A DNA stretch of 39,910 bases, from the IMG/VR virus record IMGVR_UViG_3300024262_000008, positions 1 to 39,910 of that record. The stretch is one strand, 5' to 3'. Every line of letters starts with the position of its first letter. The first letter of the stretch is position 1. Position numbers and translations under genes: made by a program. Shown one piece after another: positions 1 through 6,948 of this stretch. The DNA comes from a virus. The notes beneath the pieces are model-generated. The model was not told the DNA's origin, made no database searches, and worked only from the letters and a program-made list of their open reading frames with translations.

Positions 1-84
1 CTTTGGACTAAATATAAAAAGTGGCAACCTCAGCCTTTAATTATAGCTGCAAAAGATAAACGCAAAGCTGAATTAAGTAAATAG
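1..84 (+). CDS. 3' end of ERF-family annealing protein (duplicate fragment)
   Basis: The last 27 codons and TAG stop of the gene that is complete at 39265-39867. The fragment is in frame from base 1 and identical to 39784-39867. It is here only because the circle was opened inside this gene, so it should not be counted as a separate gene. Confidence 0.95.
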   Translation, partial: LWTKYKKWQPQPLIIAAKDKRKAELSK

Positions 85-127
85 CCATGGCATACTCAAA
101 AGAACAACACCTCCAAGAGAGGGAATA
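1..127. repeat. Terminal overlap of circular contig (copy 1)
   Basis: Bases 1-127 are identical to 39784-39910. The repeat begins and ends inside coding sequence (the 3' end of the annealing-protein gene and the start of the next small gene), so it is no designed terminus. A length of exactly 127 is a usual k-mer size for de Bruijn assemblers. I read it as the overlap of a circular or circularly permuted genome. Confidence 0.93.
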
Positions 128-239
128 CCAACAGCACGAAAACAACGAACGTGAAATTTTGCAGAAGCATTACGGACTAAACGAAGTAAATGGGACTGCT
201 CGAGATAAAAAAGTAAAAACTAAAAAACAAAAACTATGA
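87..239 (+). CDS. Small charged protein between annealing protein and exonuclease
   Basis: A 50-residue ORF starting MAYSKEQHLQERE, rich in Glu, Gln and Lys, with no membrane segment. I do not recognise it. It begins two bases after the stop of the annealing-protein gene, and its TGA overlaps the ATG of the exonuclease gene (ATGA at 236-239), so the three are probably translated as one coupled unit. The composition suggests a helical protein. A partner role in recombination is only inferred from position. Its first 41 bases are repeated at the far end of the window. Confidence 0.6.
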   Translation: MAYSKEQHLQEREYQQHENNEREILQKHYGLNEVNGTARDKKVKTKKQKL

Positions 240-988
240 AAATTAGATGCTCATCTATCGGTAAAATAATGGCCGATGCAAAAGGAACCGGAATTACAGC
301 AAACCAATTGAAGAACCTTGCTGAACTGGAAGAAAAGAAAAAGCTGAAAGGCCTGACTAAAGTGCAACAAAAAACACTCGACGGTTTAATTTTAAAAAGG
401 GCAGCTCCCCCGGAATTGTCACAAGGAGGTAAAACCTACATTAAAAGCTTAGTCAATCAGGAAGTATTCGGTTACAAATCGAGAGTGTACACACCTGAAA
501 TGCAAAAAGGCCACCAAGTAGAAGACGAAAGTATCGAACTATTCAATGAGGTATTTGGATCCACATTTGAAAAGCATAATGGTAAGATGGAAAACGATTA
601 CATTCAAGGCGAGTGCGACTGTGTTGACAAGGAAGAACTAAACATTGTTGTTGATATTAAAAGTCCCTGGAGCATTGAAACCTTCCCGACCATTGGAATA
701 GATGGAAAGGACTCCGATTACGAGTGGCAGCTTAGAGGGTACATGTGGCTTTATGATTGCGACCTTGCTACACTTGCTTATTGTATGGTTGACACCCCGG
801 AGGACTTACGCAGGCCTTGGGAGTCACTTTACCTGCATGAAGTATCTCATATTGAACCAAGGCTAAGAGTAACAACTATTGATTTTCAACGCGACAAAGC
901 TCTTGAAGATAAGATTGCCGAAAAGGTAAAGCTTGCACGAGTATATTACGAAGAGTATAAAACGTTATTACTTAACAAGAATCAATAA
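236..988 (+). CDS. YqaJ/lambda-Exo-type exonuclease
   Basis: A 250-residue PD-(D/E)XK nuclease of the YqaJ viral recombinase type. Such enzymes resect double-stranded ends 5' to 3' to expose a strand for the phage annealing protein. Visible motifs are the start SSIGKIMADA, the helix GHQVEDESIE (92-101), the acidic residue in GECDCVD (D128), the core VVDIKSPW (D140 and K142) and the Gln helix YEWQLRGYM (162-170, Q165). All the expected catalytic positions are present and the length is normal. It follows the ERF-family annealing gene by way of one small ORF, the usual exonuclease-annealing pair of phage recombination. It overlaps the next gene as TAATG. Confidence 0.88.
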   Translation: MKIRCSSIGKIMADAKGTGITANQLKNLAELEEKKKLKGLTKVQQKTLDGLILKRAAPPELSQGGKTYIKSLVNQEVFGYKSRVYTPEMQKGHQVEDESIELFNEVFGSTFEKHNGKMENDYIQGECDCVDKEELNIVVDIKSPWSIETFPTIGIDGKDSDYEWQLRGYMWLYDCDLATLAYCMVDTPEDLRRPWESLYLHEVSHIEPRLRVTTIDFQRDKALEDKIAEKVKLARVYYEEYKTLLLNKNQ

Positions 989-1101
989 TGAAGGATCCAA
1001 GGGATTATTTGGAAGATAATAAAGTATGGTGGGGGATATTATTCTTCGCCATACTTCTTTTGTTTTTTATCTACCAGTACGAAGAATTAATAAAAGGTTA
1101 A
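988..1101 (+). CDS. Small single-pass membrane protein
   Basis: A 37-residue ORF with an acidic, polar start (MKDPRDYLEDNK), one hydrophobic stretch at about 14-29 (WWGILFFAILLLFFIY) and a short charged tail. Its ATG overlaps the exonuclease stop (TAATG), which supports real translation. The function is unknown. Phages often carry such small membrane proteins among early genes, but nothing here names a target. Confidence 0.55.
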   Translation: MKDPRDYLEDNKVWWGILFFAILLLFFIYQYEELIKG

Positions 1102-1102
1102 A

Positions 1103-1155
1103 TAAGTGCCTTTATGCTTGCGTGTGTAATAGTTGTCATGTATATTAGACTCAAC
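1103..1155 (+). promoter_or_regulatory. Early promoter, copy A
   Basis: A Bacteroidota-type promoter. A TTG (-33 element) at 1118-1120 is followed after exactly 20 bases by TATATTAG (1141-1148, matching TAnnTTxG). Upstream lies a conserved box GTGCCTTTATGCTTGCGTGT (1106-1125) shared with promoters at 37331 and 38671. Downstream is the leader GACTCAACTAAAAAACAAAC before the ATG at 1172. Confidence 0.82.
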
Positions 1156-1171
1156 TAAAAAACAAACAACT

Positions 1172-1393
1172 ATGAGTAACTTAAAAAATTCAAAAATTTA
1201 CAGCAAGGTGGTAACGGACATCGCCTTAAAAAGAAAAGGAATAAAAGCTGAAAAGGAAAGCGAACTAACAAAAAAGAACTGGAAAGTGCTAATTGAAAAC
1301 GCAGGAGGCGACAGAACAATAGCGGAACTATCAGTTGAAGGATACTTTAACGGAAACGGCTCGGAAGCTTTGGAAGAATACTTAGGAGAATAA
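1172..1393 (+). CDS. Small basic protein of unknown function
   Basis: A 73-residue protein starting MSNLKNSKIYSKVV, lysine-rich in its first half and acidic at the C-terminus (EALEEYLGE). The reading frame is open further upstream from a TTG at 1133, but the promoter -7 box (1141-1148) and the A-rich leader put the true start at ATG 1172. It is the first gene after an early promoter and is followed by a hairpin terminator, so it may be expressed strongly and alone. No family recognised. Confidence 0.6.
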   Translation: MSNLKNSKIYSKVVTDIALKRKGIKAEKESELTKKNWKVLIENAGGDRTIAELSVEGYFNGNGSEALEEYLGE

Positions 1394-1400
1394 ATAACAT

Positions 1401-1423
1401 AGGGGTGTAAAAACCCCTTTTTT
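1401..1423 (+). terminator. Intrinsic terminator or attenuator
   Basis: A short hairpin AGGGGT (1401-1406) pairing with ACCCCT (1413-1418), followed by a run of T to 1423. It lies between the small early gene and the next gene, which has its own A-rich leader. It probably causes partial termination after the first early gene. Confidence 0.65.
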
Positions 1424-1443
1424 AATAACTAAAAAACAAAACT

Positions 1444-1833
1444 ATGTCAAAAGCATCAAAAGAAACACATTTATTACAGCAGGAATTTGGCAACATACAA
1501 ACTGCAAAACAAATAATCGAAAACTATCTAAAATTTAAAGCCGGAATGTCAAGCGCAGACCTAAGCGATACACTCGGGATGGTTTACTCTACATTTTGCG
1601 CGAGACTTTCGGAACTGGTGGACGAGGGAAAGGTATATTACAAAGGAACGGAAGAGTTCTTTGACCGTAAAAACTCTAAAATATACTTCGAACACAACGA
1701 GGAAAAGCAAAAGGAAAGAGCAAAAGAAGTAAAAAGAGCCAAATTCCAAAAGACTTTGAGAAGGTTGAAAAACGACTTTGAAGACCTAATGACGGTTGAC
1801 ATGGTAATAATCATCGACACAGAGCTTGCCTAA
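1444..1833 (+). CDS. Winged-helix-like DNA-binding protein
   Basis: A 129-residue protein. The segment at about 33-67 (AGMSSADLSDTLGMVYSTFCARLSELVDEGKVYYKG) has the pattern of a winged helix: a helix-turn-helix followed by a turn and a strand rich in Tyr and Lys. The C-terminal half is a charged helix (KQKERAKEVKRAKFQKTLRRLK). It sits at the head of the replication block after an A-rich leader. A role as early regulator or replication accessory is inferred from fold and place; no precise family recognised. Confidence 0.6.
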   Translation: MSKASKETHLLQQEFGNIQTAKQIIENYLKFKAGMSSADLSDTLGMVYSTFCARLSELVDEGKVYYKGTEEFFDRKNSKIYFEHNEEKQKERAKEVKRAKFQKTLRRLKNDFEDLMTVDMVIIIDTELA

Positions 1834-2171
1834 TGCCAATTACAAAGAAACCATCAAGCCTACTGACAAAGGAGCAAAAGGAAATAATCGCCTTCCTTTA
1901 TGGAACTGAACTTAAAGGATTAGTTTTAGTTCAAAAAAAAACCGGAGTCCGAAGAGCTTTGATCCAACGTTACCTTATAGAAGTTGGAATATACAGACAC
2001 CGTTACGGTTCTGTATATTACTTTCCTGAACCTGAAAACAGAATGTGGAGCAAACATGAAGAGCATTATGGCCGTAACGGAGCGAATTTAAAATACACAT
2101 GGGACGGCCTAAGCGAAACCGAGCAGGCAATGGTTGACGAAAAGAACCACGACGAATTGAAACAATTTTAA
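1833..2171 (+). CDS. Unknown protein with a possible helix-turn-helix
   Basis: A 112-residue protein overlapping the previous stop as TAATG. Residues about 13-55 (KEQKEIIAFLYG...VLVQKKTGVRRALIQRYLIEVGIYRHR) look like a helix-turn-helix in which VRRALIQRYL would be the recognition helix. The rest is polar and ends in an acidic helix. It probably acts with the preceding winged-helix protein, but this is inference from coupling alone. Confidence 0.55.
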   Translation: MPITKKPSSLLTKEQKEIIAFLYGTELKGLVLVQKKTGVRRALIQRYLIEVGIYRHRYGSVYYFPEPENRMWSKHEEHYGRNGANLKYTWDGLSETEQAMVDEKNHDELKQF

Positions 2172-2180
2172 AACTATATT

Positions 2181-2507
2181 ATGACACCAATAGAGTATTA
2201 CATCAAAAACCACGGAGACTTTAAACCTGATATTACTATAATAGAAATGACTGTTTGTAAGGCAATGGGTATTACAAGAAAAATGTTGAAGAGCAAATCC
2301 CGACAGCAACCAATACCCATGTCGAGGTATTTATGCTTCAGGTTTGCGAAAAATAATAATCTTTTTAGATCCCTTCAAAAGATAGGAGAGATTTATGGAA
2401 AAGACCACGCAACTGTTCTGCATGGTTTCAGAGAGATAGAAAACAGAATTGAGACAGACAAAGAGTTTGCTTCTTTATACGATAAACTTTTAATGGAATT
2501 AGGATGA
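2181..2507 (+). CDS. DnaA domain IV-like DNA-binding protein
   Basis: A 108-residue protein that matches the C-terminal DNA-binding domain of DnaA without the AAA+ part. It has the helix ITRKMLKSKSRQQPIPMSRYL (31-51) and the signature GKDHATVLHG (73-82), which in DnaA contacts the DnaA box. Stand-alone domain IV proteins are common in phages and may recruit or block host initiation at an origin. It lies directly upstream of the replication protein genes, which fits a role in origin recognition. Its stop overlaps the next start (ATGA). Confidence 0.82.
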   Translation: MTPIEYYIKNHGDFKPDITIIEMTVCKAMGITRKMLKSKSRQQPIPMSRYLCFRFAKNNNLFRSLQKIGEIYGKDHATVLHGFREIENRIETDKEFASLYDKLLMELG

Positions 2508-2758
2508 AGGATCTAATAATTGAATTTATAACGGTTGACTTTTGGGGCAGGGCGGTGTTCAAACTTCAAGATAAAGAGGTTTATTTTGGAGGATTGGACT
2601 CATTATTCCCGGACCCGGCAAAAGCACCAAACGGCACAAAAGAAGAGATAGAGGATTATTTCAGGGAAAATACTGATGAAATCGTACTATTCGGCAGCGA
2701 GATAGATTGCGATCCTGATGGAAGAAGAAGTGAAAAATGGAACTTTATTATAAATTAA
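2504..2758 (+). CDS. Unknown acidic protein
   Basis: An 84-residue acidic protein (MKDLIIEFITVDFWGRAVF...), probably mainly beta in its first half. The ATGA overlap with the DnaA-like gene implies coupled translation. No family recognised. Its position in the replication block is the only clue to function. Confidence 0.6.
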   Translation: MKDLIIEFITVDFWGRAVFKLQDKEVYFGGLDSLFPDPAKAPNGTKEEIEDYFRENTDEIVLFGSEIDCDPDGRRSEKWNFIIN

Positions 2759-2759
2759 G

Positions 2760-2791
2760 TGTTATGTTTAGACCAACTAAAAAACAAAACT
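2760..2791 (+). promoter_or_regulatory. Possible -7 box and A-rich leader
   Basis: TATGTTTAG (2763-2771) matches the -7 element pattern. It is followed by ACCAACTAAAAAACAAAACT up to the ATG at 2792, the same leader as at the strong early promoters. No TTG lies at the expected distance upstream, so this may be a weak promoter or only a conserved translation leader. Confidence 0.45.
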
Positions 2792-3541
2792 ATGGCAGAC
2801 AATAAAAAATCATTCGTGGCATATTGCGACTGGGGAGACATATTCGATGAACTCTCCGACGAAGAAGCAGGAGTTTTGGTTAAACACTTATTCGACTATG
2901 TTCGGGATAAGGATCCAACACCAAAAGACAAACTGACAAAACTCATGTTTATACAAATACAGCAATCACTAAAGCGCGATTTGTTAAAATACGAGAATTA
3001 CTTGAAAAAACAGTCGGACAACGGTAAAAAAGGAGGAAGGCCAAAAAACCCACCGGTTAACCAAAAAACCCAACCCTTTAATAAAGAACCCAAAAAAGCT
3101 GACAGTGTTAATGTTAATGTAACTGATAATGGTAATGTAAATGATAATGATAATGATAATGTTATAATGGAAAGTAGTAAGCAAGCTTACCACAAGCATA
3201 TTTATCAATGTTATGATTATTTACTTCAATACTTCGATGAGCATTTACACCCTAAAACGGAAAGCCAAAAGAATAAGTGGTTAGATACAATCGAAAAATT
3301 GAGAAGGCTTGATAAAATACCTTATAAAACTATTGTTGAAATAGTGCAGAAAACACGGGCCGACAGTTTTTGGGGTAAGCACTTCTTATCTTTAACCAAG
3401 CTTCGAAAAACAAACAAGGACGGTGTAAAATATGTAATAGTATTCAACGAACAAATCAAATCAAATGGAAAAGGACAACAAACAAACGGGCAGCAGTATA
3501 GTAAAGAGTGGCTCGACCAACTTGCCGAAGACCTTAAGTAA
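2792..3541 (+). CDS. DUF6291-type replication initiation protein
   Basis: A 249-residue protein. The N-terminal part (about 5-65: SFVAYCDWGDIFDELSDEEAG...) resembles DUF6291, found at the start of phage and plasmid replication proteins. A Lys/Gly/Pro turn (KKGGRPKNPP, 79-88) leads to an Asn/Asp/Val-rich linker (about 105-124) and a C-terminal helical domain with WGKHFLSLTKLRK. The ATG at 2792 is preferred over an upstream GTG because of its A-rich leader. The linker is encoded by ten near-identical hexamers, which could mark an internal origin as in lambda gene O. The C-terminus overlaps the next gene by 77 bases. Confidence 0.68.
   Translation: MADNKKSFVAYCDWGDIFDELSDEEAGVLVKHLFDYVRDKDPTPKDKLTKLMFIQIQQSLKRDLLKYENYLKKQSDNGKKGGRPKNPPVNQKTQPFNKEPKKADSVNVNVTDNGNVNDNDNDNVIMESSKQAYHKHIYQCYDYLLQYFDEHLHPKTESQKNKWLDTIEKLRRLDKIPYKTIVEIVQKTRADSFWGKHFLSLTKLRKTNKDGVKYVIVFNEQIKSNGKGQQTNGQQYSKEWLDQLAEDLK
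3107..3166 (+). repeat. Tandem hexamer array inside the replication gene
   Basis: Ten consecutive hexamers with consensus G(T/A)TAAT: GTTAAT twice, GTAACT, GATAAT, GGTAAT, GTAAAT, GATAAT three times, GTTATA. They encode the VNVNVTDNGNVNDNDNDNV linker. The array is strongly AT-rich and directly repeated, like iterons or a DNA-unwinding element, but a low-complexity protein linker alone would also explain it. Confidence 0.7.
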
Positions 3542-4148
3542 CGAGGTTCAGGAAATAGAGAACAAATATCTGCAGAGTTTAAGCGCACATGATCAAAGGA
3601 TTGTCGCGGAGGTTCCATACAAGCGGTTTTGTGAAATATGGAACATAAACGAAACGAAGCTTTTATTACGTAAAATTTCATTTGTAGGAGATTCAATCAA
3701 AGCGGAAACCCCCTCCATTGGCTTAATATCCCGGCTGTATGGCTCGAAAAGAATAAAAGCGTACATAAAGCTGTGGGTTGCAGACTTGATCAACACGACG
3801 AACGTAAAGCGCAAACCGACGGAATCACAAATCGACATGATTGCTGAATACATAGTTCAGGATTACCGGAACCTGACAATTTCGGATGTGTTCTTAGTAT
3901 TTAAGGATGTAAGCCTTGGGAAGTATGGAGAAATGTTTGAGAATATCGACGCGATGAAAGTACTCGGATGGTTTACGACGTACTCCGTAGAACGGACACA
4001 AGCGTTTATTATGAAAAGGGAAAGCGACCACTCACAACACAAGTCGGAGTCCAGGAGCAAAGTAGAAGGGGACCTTTTCCAAAAAATAGGAGGTATGAGT
4101 GACGCCATGAATGTAATGTCAATGAATCACAAAAAGAAAAATAAATGA
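3465..4148 (+). CDS. Unknown replication-block protein (possible DUF6633-like)
   Basis: A 227-residue protein. The C-terminal part (IAEYIVQDYRNLTISDVFLVFKD..LGKYGEMFENIDAMKVLGWF, about 125-170) resembles an uncharacterised family that follows the initiator in Bacteroidota phages, which I think is DUF6633. The gene starts inside the initiator gene and overlaps it by 77 bases, so the two are probably made together. The arrangement initiator then loader is common in phages lacking their own helicase, so a helicase-loader role is a reasonable but unproven guess. The end is very basic (HKKKNK). Confidence 0.6.
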   Translation: MEKDNKQTGSSIVKSGSTNLPKTLSNEVQEIENKYLQSLSAHDQRIVAEVPYKRFCEIWNINETKLLLRKISFVGDSIKAETPSIGLISRLYGSKRIKAYIKLWVADLINTTNVKRKPTESQIDMIAEYIVQDYRNLTISDVFLVFKDVSLGKYGEMFENIDAMKVLGWFTTYSVERTQAFIMKRESDHSQHKSESRSKVEGDLFQKIGGMSDAMNVMSMNHKKKNK

Positions 4149-4945
4149 AAGCAAAGAAGATTGGATGGTTTAGCTGCGGAGTAACTTCTGCTGTTTCTTG
4201 TAAATTAGCAATTGAAAAATACGGCAAAGAAAACGTCGAGCTTTATTACATGGGTATAAAAACAGCGCATGAGGATAATGTTAGATTCATGAAAGATTGT
4301 GAGGAATGGTATGGAATGAAAATAAAAACAGTTACATCCGATAAATACACGGATCAATTCGATGTAATTGAAAAGACTGGTTATGTAAATGGAGTTGCAG
4401 GAGCAAGGTGTACATTGGAATTGAAAAAGAAGGTGCGCTACCGTATAGAGGAAGAGGTAAAATATGACGGTCAAATATTCGGATTTGAGTTTGTTAAAAA
4501 GGAGATAAACAGAGCGATAAGGTTTTCACAGCAATTTCCTAATTCTAAACCAATCTATCCTTTAATCGATAGGAAAATAAACAAACCTCAAGCTGCAGAG
4601 TTGCTTTTGTATAATGGAATAAAACTCCCGAAAATGTATGAGTTAGGATTCCACAACAACAACTGCATAATGTGTGTTAAAGGAGGAAAAGGTTATGCAA
4701 ACCATGTTAGGAAACACTTTCCAGACCATTTTAAAAGAATGTCTAAGCTTGAGCGAAAGGTCGGTAATTCATGTATCAAAGGAGTGTTTTTAGATGAGCT
4801 GAGTCCAACTGCAGGAAAACATGAACCACCAATAGTACCTGATTGTGGCACTTTTTGCGAGATAGAATTTGCAGACATATTGGATCCGAACACGGAGAAA
4901 GTACTTGCAGGCTACAAAACAATGAAACAACTTAATTTATTTTAA
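4145..4945 (+). CDS. PAPS-reductase-like PP-loop enzyme
   Basis: A 266-residue member of the adenine-nucleotide alpha-hydrolase superfamily, of the type annotated in phages as phosphoadenosine phosphosulfate reductase. The PP-loop is FSCGVTSAVS (9-18). Conserved cysteines follow: C89 in GARCT, C174 and C177 in NNNCIMCVKGG, C210, and C234 and C238 near the end, enough for a zinc or iron-sulfur site. A free-living sulfate assimilation role is unlikely in a phage. The same fold occurs in DndC (DNA phosphorothioation) and in tRNA thiolation enzymes, so a nucleic-acid or nucleotide modification is plausible. The start overlaps the previous stop (ATGA). Confidence 0.8.
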   Translation: MKAKKIGWFSCGVTSAVSCKLAIEKYGKENVELYYMGIKTAHEDNVRFMKDCEEWYGMKIKTVTSDKYTDQFDVIEKTGYVNGVAGARCTLELKKKVRYRIEEEVKYDGQIFGFEFVKKEINRAIRFSQQFPNSKPIYPLIDRKINKPQAAELLLYNGIKLPKMYELGFHNNNCIMCVKGGKGYANHVRKHFPDHFKRMSKLERKVGNSCIKGVFLDELSPTAGKHEPPIVPDCGTFCEIEFADILDPNTEKVLAGYKTMKQLNLF

Positions 4946-4956
4946 ACAATAAGACT

Positions 4957-5286
4957 ATGACGAAAGAAGAAATAAACGAAGCAATCAGCAAAGGGCTTTA
5001 CAATCGTTTAGGCGATGAATGCTTAAAACTAGACCAACAAAACAAAGAACTAACAGAAGAAGTTTCTAAATTAGAAAATACTCTAAGAGTTCAAGGAAAT
5101 GTTATTTTGAAGTTAACCGATGCAGAAAGAGAAATAACCCAACTTAAAACCAAGTTAGAAGAAGCTAATAAGGAAGTGGAGAGGTTTAAGGAGTTTTGTG
5201 AATACGTAAAAGAACACCACGATGGGGTAGGAATTGCATTAGGTTATAATTCTGATAAGATGCTTGACGAACTACTTAAACACTAA
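4957..5286 (+). CDS. Coiled-coil protein of unknown function
   Basis: A 109-residue protein. Residues about 20-75 are a heptad-rich coiled coil (LDQQNKELTEEVSKLENTL...REITQLKTKLEEANKEVERF). A short C-terminal part (GVGIALGYNSDKMLDELLKH) may fold separately. No enzyme motif. It follows the PP-loop gene by 11 bases and is probably in the same transcript. Confidence 0.65.
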   Translation: MTKEEINEAISKGLYNRLGDECLKLDQQNKELTEEVSKLENTLRVQGNVILKLTDAEREITQLKTKLEEANKEVERFKEFCEYVKEHHDGVGIALGYNSDKMLDELLKH

Positions 5287-5300
5287 CAAATAAAACAAAG

Positions 5301-5618
5301 ATGAAAGAACTAAAAGGTAAAGCGAAAATAGATTTTAATAAGTGGATGAAACCTAACCCATTAGAACACGGAAGATACGGACAACTAATAACAAACACTT
5401 TTGACAATATGCCTTTTGCATTACAAAGCGGTGTTATATTAGAGTGGTTGGATAGTGTAGGAGTTTATATTATAATCGAGCCAATGAACCCCGATAGATT
5501 CAAATATGAACTTTGGACTTTAGATAATTACTATGATGGTTTTATAGAGCCAATAACAAGACAAGAAGCCTTAAAAGAAGCAATTAAAAAAGCAGTAGAA
5601 ATTTATAATAAAGATTAG
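5301..5618 (+). CDS. Unknown phage protein
   Basis: A 105-residue protein beginning MKELKGKAKIDFNKWM, with an aromatic-rich centre (LEWLDSVGVYIIIEPMNPDRFKYELWTLDNYYDGF) and a Lys-rich helical tail. Proteins with this opening recur in Bacteroidota phages without known function. It lies in the block leading to the NinB and NinG-like genes. Confidence 0.65.
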   Translation: MKELKGKAKIDFNKWMKPNPLEHGRYGQLITNTFDNMPFALQSGVILEWLDSVGVYIIIEPMNPDRFKYELWTLDNYYDGFIEPITRQEALKEAIKKAVEIYNKD

Positions 5619-5620
5619 TT

Positions 5621-6061
5621 ATGTTATTAGACACATCAAAACCATTTGAAGCAAAGAAAGCTCAAACCCGGCTCGACTTCCTAATTGGGAAAGGAGCAAA
5701 AATAGACATTACTGAAAAGCGACCACCTCGAAGTGTAAGACAGAACTCATACCAACATGCATTGTTTTCATTGTTTGCTTTGGAGTTTGGCTATACTGAA
5801 AAGGAAGTGAAACAAAATATATTCAAAAAAGATGTAAACGAGCAGTTGTTCAAAATCGAATTTACCAATAAAGAGACTGGGGAAGTTTCCGACGATTGGA
5901 GAAGCTCTTCAGATTTAGACACCAAAGAAACAACACTCGCTATTGAAAGATTCCGTAATTATAGTGCGCAGCATGGATTGTATTTGCTAACTTCGGACGA
6001 GTACATTGAACAAAAGTTTTATATTGATCAACAAATACAAGAAAACAAACAGTACTTATGA
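5621..6061 (+). CDS. NinB/Orf-like recombination protein
   Basis: A 146-residue protein. The segment PPRSVRQNSYQHALFSLFALEFGYTEKEVK (about 35-64) follows the NinB pattern of an Arg, Gln, Asn helix (RSxxQNxxxWxxL), and SSDLDTKETTLAIERFRNYSAQHGLYL resembles its C-terminal helical region. Lambda NinB (Orf) is a recombination mediator that binds SSB and single-stranded DNA. The nearby NinG-like gene, in the order seen in lambda, supports the call. Similarity is weak by eye, so confidence is moderate. Its stop overlaps the next start (ATGA). Confidence 0.6.
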   Translation: MLLDTSKPFEAKKAQTRLDFLIGKGAKIDITEKRPPRSVRQNSYQHALFSLFALEFGYTEKEVKQNIFKKDVNEQLFKIEFTNKETGEVSDDWRSSSDLDTKETTLAIERFRNYSAQHGLYLLTSDEYIEQKFYIDQQIQENKQYL

Positions 6062-6342
6062 AAATTTACATTAGTGGAAAGATTACCGGAATTGAAGAAC
6101 AAGCACCGTCTATTTTTAATATTGCAGAAAGAACGCTGCAAGAGGAAGGACACGAAACTGTCAACCCTATGACGTTAAACCATAACCACGACAAGTCATG
6201 GAAAAGCTACATGAAAGAGGATGTAAAAGCCATGATGGATTGCGATGCTATTTACATGATAAGCAACTGGAAAGAAAGCAAAGGCGCAAAAATAGAATTA
6301 GAGATTGCAATACTAATGGAGCTTGATGTTATATTTGAATAA
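6058..6342 (+). CDS. DUF4406 nucleoside deoxyribosyltransferase-like protein
   Basis: A 94-residue protein with the DUF4406 pattern. It starts MKIYISGKITG, a Rossmann-like strand and turn, and contains YMKEDVKAMMDCDAIYMISNWKESKGAKIELEIA (about 51-84). The fold is that of nucleoside 2-deoxyribosyltransferases. The family is frequent in phages and its substrate is unknown. It overlaps NinB-like by ATGA and the NinG-like gene by TAATG. It may act on a nucleotide in the same pathway as the PP-loop enzyme upstream, which is only an inference. Confidence 0.82.
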   Translation: MKIYISGKITGIEEQAPSIFNIAERTLQEEGHETVNPMTLNHNHDKSWKSYMKEDVKAMMDCDAIYMISNWKESKGAKIELEIAILMELDVIFE

Positions 6343-6911
6343 TGGCAAAGAAAAAGGCAAATAGAACGTGCAAGCATTGTAAAAAGAAATTCGAGCCACA
6401 ATACTCAAGTGTGCAGATGTGCTGCACTCCAACTTGCGCTTATGCATACTCGAAAGCTCAGGACGAGAAGAAGCGAAAAGCTAAAAGCAAAGCCAAAACA
6501 AAGGAAATGCGCGAAGCATTGAAAACGAAGTCTGACTATGAAAAGGAGCTTGAAAAGGTAGTCAATGAATACGTGCGTCTCCGGGATAGAAACCAACCAT
6601 GTATTTCGTGCGATGCTCCTGCAGGAACTTACACTGATTCGGCCGGGCATTATTTTCCGCAAGGATCCAATAAGAACATCCGGTTCGATTTAGATAACAT
6701 ACACAGCCAATGTTGGTATAATTGCAATAAAAAGAAATCAGGAAACCTCTCGGAATATTTACCAAGGCTTATTAAAAAAATAGGACAGCAGGCTTTCGAT
6801 GAATTGGTTGACCGAAAGAACAGACCGAGCCATTACTCAATCCCGGAACTAATCGAAATGAAAGTGAAGTTTAAGGACATGGTTAAGGAGTTAAAAAGGC
6901 AGATTAGTTAA
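6342..6911 (+). CDS. NinG/Rap-type recombination nuclease
   Basis: A 189-residue protein that matches lambda NinG (Rap), a structure-specific nuclease acting on branched recombination intermediates. There is an N-terminal zinc ribbon (C10, C13, C27 or C28, C32), a charged helical spacer, then the conserved core CISCDAPAG (87-95), AGHYFPQGSN (101-110), RFDLDNIHSQCWYNCNKKKSGN (114-135) and a C-terminal helix. The Cys and His positions of an HNH-like metal site (C87, C90, H103, H121, C124, C128) are all present. The length is normal for the family. Confidence 0.9.
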   Translation: MAKKKANRTCKHCKKKFEPQYSSVQMCCTPTCAYAYSKAQDEKKRKAKSKAKTKEMREALKTKSDYEKELEKVVNEYVRLRDRNQPCISCDAPAGTYTDSAGHYFPQGSNKNIRFDLDNIHSQCWYNCNKKKSGNLSEYLPRLIKKIGQQAFDELVDRKNRPSHYSIPELIEMKVKFKDMVKELKRQIS

Positions 6912-6921
6912 ATATTATGTG

Positions 6922-6948
6922 TATGTTTAAACAACTAAAAAACAAACA
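6922..6948 (+). promoter_or_regulatory. Possible -7 box and A-rich leader
   Basis: TATGTTTA (6922-6929) followed by AACAACTAAAAAACAAACA up to the ATG at 6949. The layout copies the early promoters, but no TTG is seen 20 bases upstream. It may be a weak promoter for the methyltransferase gene. Confidence 0.4.

Noticed and set aside
1-127. Direct terminal repeats as physical genome ends
   Set aside because: The repeat cuts genes at both ends and has an assembler k-mer length, so an assembly overlap is the simpler reading.
1133-1171. Longer upstream starts (TTG 1133, GTG 2759, TTG 17581, TTG 21529, and the frames open from 38389 and 38672)
   Set aside because: They would begin within promoter, terminator or preceding coding sequence. 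An ATG with an A-rich leader or at the upstream stop lies downstream in each case.
4145-4945. A full DNA phosphorothioation (Dnd) system around the PP-loop gene
   Set aside because: No DndB, DndD, DndE or cysteine desulfurase is visible nearby. Only the fold of DndC is shared.
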